Source: Rhodanobacter sp. (GTDB lineage: Bacteria; Pseudomonadota; Gammaproteobacteria; Xanthomonadales; Rhodanobacteraceae). Taken from it: 64,000 bases of DNA. Of the stretch, positions 58,728 to 64,000 are shown one piece after another; within the stretch, counting starts at the first letter, position 1, and every line of letters starts with the position of its first letter. The stretch lies in contig JANJTA010000015.1 in the NCBI GenBank assembly GCA_024711345.1, positions 62,001-126,000 of the forward strand. Reading direction: 5' to 3'. Made by a program: the position numbers and the translations under genes. The notes under the pieces are model-generated. The model had not been told where the DNA came from and searched no databases. It worked only from the letters and a program-made list of their open reading frames with translations.

Positions 58728-59858
58728 CTACCTCAGCAAGGTCGCGGGATCGGCGCGGCGCAGGCTGCGCATCGCGGCCAGGCCGGAGACCGCCGCCAGG
58801 CCCATCACCAGCACGATGCAGGCCACCGCGGCCGGCACGGTCAGCACCACCGGCACGTCCTGGCTGCGCGCCAGCAGCATCAGCACGACGCCCAGCGCGC
58901 TGGCGCCGAGCAGGCCCAGCGCGCCGACCCAGAACGCCTGCTCCAGCACCACCTTGCGCAGTGCGCCCACGCCCACGCCGAGCGCGTTGAGGGTGGCGTA
59001 CTCGCGCACCGAACCGTTGACCGCGGCGATCAGGGTCTGGCTGGTGATCGCCGCGCCGACCAGGAACACGATGCCGGCCAGGAACAGCACGCCGGCGCCG
59101 GCGCCGGTGTCGAACAGCCAGTAGCGCACCGAGAGGTTGGCGAAGTCGCTGGCGCTCCATGCGGTATACGGGCCGAAGGCGGTGTCGCCACGCAGGCGCA
59201 ACGCCACGGCGCGGGCCTGGGCCGGGTCGCGCAGTTTCGCCACCAGGTAGGTGGGCCCGGTGTCGGTGGGGTCGTTGTCCAGCCGGCGTGCGGTATCCAG
59301 CGAGCACAGCACGTTGACGCCGCCGAGCGCGCGCAGGCCGCGACTGATGCCGACCACGCGCACCTGCTGGCCGTTGATGGTGGCGGTCTGGCCGATGTCG
59401 ACGCCGAGCTGGTCCTGGGCGGAGCGGTCGATCACGATCGCGTCCGGTTCGGCCAGCCGCCTGCGCAGCGCGGGCGAAAGGATCCTGGAGAACATCAGCC
59501 CGTCGGCGGCCGGATCGATGCCGGAGACGAACACCGAGACGCCGCCGGTCTCGCGCGGTCCGCGCCAGTCGCCGTCGATCCACAGGTACGGCTCGACCCG
59601 CTGCACCGCCGGATCCATCAGCAGGCGCGACTCCACGTCGGCGTCGATCGTGCGGCCCAGGCTCACGCTCTGCGTGCCGGGGTAGCCGACCCAGACGTCG
59701 GCCGACGAGCCGGTGATGTAGAGGCTGCTGCTGCCGAAGATGCCCAGCACCAGCGCGATCTGCAGCAGCTGCAGCAGGCCGGCGAAGCCGACCGCCAGCA
59801 TGGCCGGCAGGAAACGCCGCCATTCGTAGACCAGCGTCTTGCGCGCCAGGGCCACCAT
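58728..59858 (-). CDS. FtsX/MacB-type ABC permease
   Basis: A 376-residue permease with one N-terminal helix (about 18-42), a large periplasmic domain (about 43-255) and three C-terminal helices (about 260-370). This is the FtsX/MacB/DevC design, without a fused ATPase. The ATG at 59858 overlaps the outer-membrane-factor stop by one base. The ATPase starts 5 bp after its stop, so the complex is made from one transcript. Confidence 0.9.
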   Translation of the reverse strand: MVALARKTLVYEWRRFLPAMLAVGFAGLLQLLQIALVLGIFGSSSLYITGSSADVWVGYPGTQSVSLGRTIDADVESRLLMDPAVQRVEPYLWIDGDWRGPRETGGVSVFVSGIDPAADGLMFSRILSPALRRRLAEPDAIVIDRSAQDQLGVDIGQTATINGQQVRVVGISRGLRALGGVNVLCSLDTARRLDNDPTDTGPTYLVAKLRDPAQARAVALRLRGDTAFGPYTAWSASDFANLSVRYWLFDTGAGAGVLFLAGIVFLVGAAITSQTLIAAVNGSVREYATLNALGVGVGALRKVVLEQAFWVGALGLLGASALGVVLMLLARSQDVPVVLTVPAAVACIVLVMGLAAVSGLAAMRSLRRADPATLLR

Positions 59859-61327
59859 CAGCGCGGCGCTCCGCGACCGTCGGCGGGCGCCGGCGCCGGC
59901 GCCGCGGCCCGTGCCGTTTCCGGCGCCGGCCGCGGCGCGCCGCCCAGCGCCTTGAACAGTGCCACGTAGGCAAGGCTGTGCGCGGCCCGCGCGTCGGCCA
60001 GTTCGAGCGCGGCCTGCTCGGCGGCGATCCGGCTTTCGGCGCGATCGAGCGGGCTGACCAGCTGCAGCCCGGCGCGTACCTGCACGGTCCGGTCGGCGCG
60101 TTGCAGCGCCTGCCACGCCACGTTCGTCTGCTGTTCGCGCCGGCGCTGCTGCTCCAGGCCGCCCAGGGCGGTTTCCACCTCGGCCACGCCCTCGAGCACC
60201 GCCTGCCGGTAGGCCAGCACGCTGGCTTTCAGCTCATGGTCGCGGGCGTGCTTGGCGGCCAGCCGCATGCCCCAGTCGAACAGCGGGATGTCGATCAGCG
60301 GGCCGAGCGAGGCGATGCCGTTCGGGGTGGTGGAGATGCGGTGGTTGTTGTTGATGTCGGTAGCCCAGACCATCGAGGCGCCGAGGCCGATGCTGGGAAA
60401 CAGCTCGGCGTGGGCCAGCGCCAGTTCGCCGGCGCTGCGCAGCACGTCCGCCTCGGCGCGGGCGATCTCCGGCCGCGTGCGCAGCAGCTCGGCCGGGGTG
60501 CCGTCGAGCCGCCAGGCACCCAGCGTGGGCGGCGTGCCCGCCTGCAGCCACGCCGGGTCGGGGCGGTTCTGCCCGAGCAGCACGGCCAGCCGCTGCGCGC
60601 TGGCGTCGGCGGCCTGGCGCGGCGCCGCCAGCGCGGCTTCGGCCTGCGCCCAGGCGGCTTGCGCCTGGTCCACGGCGCCGGGGGCCGCCAGCTGCAGCCG
60701 CTGGCGCGTCTGCTGCAGTTCCCACGCCTGCTTGCGCTGTTGGCTGATCTGCTGCAGCAACTGCTCCTGCTGCTGCGCGGTGCGCAGGCCGATCCATTCG
60801 CGCACCACTTCGGCGACCAGGCTGACCCGCGCGGCCTGCAGGTCGGCCATGCTGGCGTCCAGCGCGCCCTGCGCTTCGCGCCGGGTACCTTCGGCGCGGC
60901 CGAACAGGCCCAGTTCCCAGCTGGCGTCGAAACCGGCCACGAAGAACGAGGCGCTGGCGTCGGGATCGATCGCGTCGTGGGTGCGCGCATGCAGCTCCGG
61001 CAGGTAGCGGGCGTGGGCGCGTTCGTGCAGGCTGCGTGCGGCGCGCAGCCGCTCGACCGCCTGCGCCACGTCGAGGTTGTGGGCCAGCGCGCGGTCGACC
61101 AGCGCGTCGAGGTCGGGGTCGGCGAAGGCATGCCACCAACCATGCAGGTCGGTCGGCGGGGCCGGATCGGCCATCACCGCATGCCGCCATTGCGCAGGGA
61201 CCGGCGGCGCCAGTCGGGGCAGCGGAGCGGCGCAGCCGGCCAGCCCGCAGAGCGCGGCGACCAGCAGGCATCTGCGCCACCCGTGATTCGCGGTTGCCTG
61301 GCTCAGTCGAAGTGGCACAGCGCGCAT
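59858..61327 (-). CDS. Outer-membrane efflux factor lipoprotein (NodT/OprM-type)
   Basis: A 489-residue TolC-like channel with a lipobox CGLAGC (lipidated Cys32) and the two repeats of long helices and beta-hairpins seen in the family (HARYLPELHARTHD, FDWGMRLAAKHARDHELKAS). It would complete a tripartite export path with the adaptor and ABC genes that follow. The Ala/Pro-rich C-terminal tail is not typical. Confidence 0.92.
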   Translation of the reverse strand: MRAVPLRLSQATANHGWRRCLLVAALCGLAGCAAPLPRLAPPVPAQWRHAVMADPAPPTDLHGWWHAFADPDLDALVDRALAHNLDVAQAVERLRAARSLHERAHARYLPELHARTHDAIDPDASASFFVAGFDASWELGLFGRAEGTRREAQGALDASMADLQAARVSLVAEVVREWIGLRTAQQQEQLLQQISQQRKQAWELQQTRQRLQLAAPGAVDQAQAAWAQAEAALAAPRQAADASAQRLAVLLGQNRPDPAWLQAGTPPTLGAWRLDGTPAELLRTRPEIARAEADVLRSAGELALAHAELFPSIGLGASMVWATDINNNHRISTTPNGIASLGPLIDIPLFDWGMRLAAKHARDHELKASVLAYRQAVLEGVAEVETALGGLEQQRRREQQTNVAWQALQRADRTVQVRAGLQLVSPLDRAESRIAAEQAALELADARAAHSLAYVALFKALGGAPRPAPETARAAAPAPAPADGRGAPR

Positions 61328-61478
61328 TTTCCCGGAGGCATGATCGGGCCAGATAGCAGGGTTGGCGTGGAGGGACGGTGGTGGCCGGCCATTATGGTGC
61401 AGGAATCTTTCTGCATTCTGATGGTGGGTGGCGGCACGGCGCGGCCGACGCGGCGCAGCGGGCTGGCGTCGGTCGTCC

Positions 61479-62894
61479 TCATGCCGGCTGCCCGGCGGCG
61501 GTCGGCGCTGGGGGAAAACGGACCTCCACGTACAGGCCGCGCGGTTCGCCGGGGCGATAGATCACCTCGGCATGATGCCGCTCGGCGATGCGCTGGACGA
61601 TCGCCAGTCCCAGCCCGCTGCCTTCCTCGTTGTTGCCGGCGGCGCGGAAGAAACGCTCGCTCAGGCGCGGCAGCAGTTCGCTCGGCACGCCGGGACCGTT
61701 GTCCTCGACGCTGAGGCTGGCGCCGCCATCGGCGCGCGCCGCCAGCCTCACGGTGACGGTGCTGCCGCGGCCGGCGTAGCGCACGGCGTTGTCGATCAGG
61801 TTGTCCAGCAGGTCCAGCAGGCTGGCGGCGTCGCCCAGCACGAACAGCGGCTGGCTGCTGCCTTCGTAGCCCAGATCCACGCCGGCGCGGATGGCTTCGT
61901 GCACGCGGTCGGCCACCGCCCCGGGGATGAAGCGGGCGAGATCGAGCAGGGCGCGCTCGCCGGTCTCCAGCGAGGGAGCCTGCGCGCGCGTCAGCGCCAG
62001 CAGTTGGGCCGAAGTGCGCGCGGCGCGGCGCACCAGCCGCTGGATGTGGAGCAGGGCGTCGGCCACCGTTTCCGGCTGCGGGTTGGCGATGGCGTGCTCG
62101 ACGTGCAGGCTCAACCCGGTCAGCGGCGTGCGCAGCTGGTGCGCGGCGTCGGCAATGAAGCGGTCGTGCAGGGACAGCATGTCGCGCAGGCGGCCAAACA
62201 GCGCGTCGATGGTCCGCGTCAGCGGCCGAATCTCCAGCGGCACGTCGGGACCGTCGATCGGGGTGAGTTCGTTGTGGCGCGCGGCGAGCCGGGCGGTCAG
62301 CGGGTCGAGCACGCGCAGGCCGCGGCCCACGCCGAACCAGACCAGCGAGAGCACGCAGGCGATCAGCAGGGTCTGCGTCAGGCTCGCCAGCAGCAGGATC
62401 TCGCGCGCCTGCTGGTGGCGGTCGTGCAGCGTTTCGGCCACGGTGACGACCAGGCTGTCGCCGGGGTCGCTGCGCATCGCCACGCGCACCGTCGCCGCGC
62501 GCAGGGCGTGTTTCGCCAGCTGCGCGTCGTACAGCGTGGGCGCGGCGCCGATGGCGGGCGTCTGCGGCGGTTTCGGCAGGTCTCCGTTGCCGGCCAGCAG
62601 GCCATGCCGGGTGCTGCTCACGTTGAAATAGCCCCGACCTTCCGGGTCGAATTCGAGCAGGAAGCGCGCCTGCGGGGCCACCTCGCTGCCGAACCGCTCG
62701 TTGCCGACCATGGTGGCCAGGGTCACCGCGTCGTCGCTCAGGCCGCGGTCGTGCACCCGGTTGGCGTAGCCCAGCGCCACGGCGTAGGTCAGCAGCGCGT
62801 CCAGCAGCAGCAGCACGCCGACCGGCACCAGCAGGGCCAGCAGCAGGCGCCGGCGCAGGCTGGGACGCAGCGGACGCGTGCGTGGCGGGTTCAT
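61479..62894 (-). CDS. Sensor histidine kinase (QseC/TctE-type)
   Basis: A 471-residue kinase with two membrane helices (about 18-42 and 165-190) around a periplasmic domain, a HAMP-like linker, HisKA with His252 (DAAHQLRTPLTG) and an HATPase domain (LIDNAVRYA, DNGPGV, GSGLGLAIV). It overlaps the response regulator by 4 nt and lies upstream of the tripartite efflux genes on the same strand. Confidence 0.92.
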   Translation of the reverse strand: MNPPRTRPLRPSLRRRLLLALLVPVGVLLLLDALLTYAVALGYANRVHDRGLSDDAVTLATMVGNERFGSEVAPQARFLLEFDPEGRGYFNVSSTRHGLLAGNGDLPKPPQTPAIGAAPTLYDAQLAKHALRAATVRVAMRSDPGDSLVVTVAETLHDRHQQAREILLLASLTQTLLIACVLSLVWFGVGRGLRVLDPLTARLAARHNELTPIDGPDVPLEIRPLTRTIDALFGRLRDMLSLHDRFIADAAHQLRTPLTGLSLHVEHAIANPQPETVADALLHIQRLVRRAARTSAQLLALTRAQAPSLETGERALLDLARFIPGAVADRVHEAIRAGVDLGYEGSSQPLFVLGDAASLLDLLDNLIDNAVRYAGRGSTVTVRLAARADGGASLSVEDNGPGVPSELLPRLSERFFRAAGNNEEGSGLGLAIVQRIAERHHAEVIYRPGEPRGLYVEVRFPPAPTAAGQPA

Positions 62895-63580
62895 GCGTGG
62901 CCGTTCCCGCTGTCGTCGGTTTCTTCCAGCAGATAGCCGAGGCCGCGGATGGTGCGCACGCCGGTGCCGCTGCCTTGCAGCTTGCGGCGCAGCCGGTGGA
63001 TGGCGATGTCCAGGCCGTTGTCGGTCAGCTCCTGGTCCCAGTCGCACAGCGCTGCCACCAGCTGGGCGCGGCTGGTGACGCGATCGACCCGCGTGGCCAG
63101 CGCCTCGAGCAGGCCGAACTCGCGTGCGGTCAGTTCCAATGGTGTCTGCCCGATCCAGGCACGATGGCCGGGCAGATCCAGCCGCAATCGGCCCAGTTGC
63201 AGCTCCGGCTTGCCCTGGCTGCTGGCCCGGCGCAGCAGTGCCCGCACGCGGGCCTCGAACTCGGCCAGCGCGAAGGGTTTCACCAGGTAATCGTCGGCGC
63301 CGAGGTCGAGCACGCGGATGCGTTCGGCCAGGCCTTCGCGGGCAGTCACCACCAGCACCGGCATGCCGGTGCCGCGATGGCGCAGGCGGCGCAGCACCTC
63401 GCTGCCGTCCAGGCCGGGCAGGCCCAGATCCAGCACCAGCAGGTCGTAGTCGTGGTCGCGCAGCGCGGCGTCGGCAAGGTTGCCGCGGGAGGCATGGTCC
63501 ACCACATGGCCACCGTGGCGCAGCGAAGCACACAGGCCGTCGGCGATGGCGAGGTCGTCCTCGGCCAGAAGAATGCGCAT
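62891..63580 (-). CDS. OmpR-family response regulator (QseB/TctD-type)
   Basis: A 229-residue regulator. The receiver has AEDD near the start, phospho-acceptor Asp51 (LVLDLGLPG) and LVVTAR/DDYLVKPF, followed by an OmpR-type winged helix (LTAREFGLLEALA, DIAIHRLRRKL, IRGLGYLLE). With its kinase it probably controls the adjacent efflux operon or the divergent gene at the right edge. Confidence 0.94.
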   Translation of the reverse strand: MRILLAEDDLAIADGLCASLRHGGHVVDHASRGNLADAALRDHDYDLLVLDLGLPGLDGSEVLRRLRHRGTGMPVLVVTAREGLAERIRVLDLGADDYLVKPFALAEFEARVRALLRRASSQGKPELQLGRLRLDLPGHRAWIGQTPLELTAREFGLLEALATRVDRVTSRAQLVAALCDWDQELTDNGLDIAIHRLRRKLQGSGTGVRTIRGLGYLLEETDDSGNGHA

Positions 63581-63639
63581 GTGCGGTGCTCCTGTGGTGC
63601 ACGGAGGCGGCGGAAGGCCAGGCCCGGCAGGTCGATTTG

Positions 63640-63668
63640 TTGAGATTGATTCTTGTTTGCGGTCTAAT
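63640..63668 (+). promoter_or_regulatory. Promoter with possible Fur-like box for the right-edge gene
   Basis: TTGAGA (63640-63645) and TCTAAT (63663-63668) are 17 bp apart. The segment TGAGATT-G-ATTCTTG (63641-63655) shares 9 of 14 positions with the 7-1-7 Fur box by my count. Regulation by Fur would suggest an iron-related gene; this is tentative. Confidence 0.4.
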
Positions 63669-63841
63669 GGTCGCCGGCGCAGGCCGCGACTGCGGAGTTT
63701 GCGCCCATCAAGACCACCACGTACCGGCCGCGGTTCCCCGGCTGGCGCGTCTATGCGAATCATGGACAAGCAGCCGTCATCATCCACCCGATTGCCCGAA
63801 CCGCCATGTGCAACGCCGGCGCCTGGCGCGGAGCGGCCGCG

Positions 63842-64000
63842 ATGAGCAGGCCCGGCGCGACGACGACATGGCGCGCGGTGGTCGGCAACGCGATCGTGCC
63901 GGCCGGGCTGGCGCTGCTCCTGGCGACGCTGCTCCTGCGCTACGCCGCGGCGCACGCTCCGCAGGCGGTGGGCTGGCTGGGCGTGGCCCTGCTGCTGGCG
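63842..64000 (+). CDS. Membrane protein, truncated by the window end
   Basis: The first 53 codons of a plus-strand gene: after a short Arg/Thr-rich start come two hydrophobic stretches (NAIVPAGLALLLATLLL and a second near the end). The frame is open at 64000. An in-frame ATG at 63806 is an alternative start, and a 30-codon ORF at 63753-63845 overlaps the 63842 ATG (ATGA). The family is not recognised from the fragment. It is divergent from the response regulator. Confidence 0.6.
   Translation, partial: MSRPGATTTWRAVVGNAIVPAGLALLLATLLLRYAAAHAPQAVGWLGVALLLA

Overview
The window is a GC-rich bacterial chromosome segment with no rRNA operon, phage, plasmid or CRISPR. The gene content and order (map-glnD; thrS-infC-rpmI-rplT-pheS-pheT-ihfA-merR-tRNA-Pro; queA-tgt-yajC-secD-secF; a Rrf2-regulated sufBCDS operon; amgK-murU; many intergenic GTAG-type REP-like elements) point to a gammaproteobacterium of the Xanthomonadales, most like a Rhodanobacteraceae member such as Rhodanobacter or Dyella. 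That assignment is inferred from synteny and protein similarity recalled from memory; no search was run.

Layout. 1-5.4 kb: a divergent promoter region, map, glnD, a HemJ-like membrane protein and a UDP-glucuronate epimerase-like gene. 5.5-13.3 kb: a translation block running from thrS (with a leader that ends in a terminator) through infC (ATC start), rpmI, rplT, a strong terminator, pheS, pheT, ihfA, a MerR-type regulator and tRNA-Pro(GGG). 13.3-20 kb: serA divergent from a D-2-hydroxyglutarate dehydrogenase-like gene, then proline iminopeptidase, upp, a PsiF-repeat protein and a class III aminotransferase. 20.2-23.8 kb: a two-gene ABC exporter followed by a DesK/DesR-type two-component system. 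23.9-29.7 kb: queuosine genes queA and tgt, then yajC-secD-secF. 29.9-31.7 kb: murU and amgK for peptidoglycan recycling. 31.8-37.4 kb: the suf operon with its Rrf2 regulator, interrupted twice by repeat debris. 37.5-46.5 kb: acyltransferase, PanE-like reductase, M13 peptidase, acetyltransferase plus Rieske protein, CPBP protease-like protein, MipA/OmpV protein, HAD phosphatase and a second class III aminotransferase.

46.5-48.8 kb is the one clearly accessory stretch. A low-GC gene on the minus strand, encoding a HEPN-like (R-x4-H) protein with a C-terminal helix-turn-helix-like region, sits between two roughly 275-bp inverted repeats. It is the best candidate here for an uncharacterised toxin or defence element. 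48.8-56.1 kb holds an acyl carrier protein and ketosynthase, divergent from an overlapping acyltransferase and arginase-fold pair, followed by an ArnT-like glycosyltransferase, a DegT-type aminotransferase and a pair of SMR-like transporters. This looks like an envelope or small-molecule modification region. 57-63.6 kb carries a tripartite ABC efflux system (adaptor, ATPase, FtsX/MacB-type permease, outer-membrane factor) with its own two-component system, all on the minus strand. A truncated membrane-protein gene runs off the right edge.

At least five intergenic spacers carry paired GTAGGAGCCCGC-type REP-like inverted repeats, and several other short dispersed repeats occur (a 38-bp hairpin unit, a 60-nt tandem pair before secD, a 79-nt-period pair near 46.6 kb).
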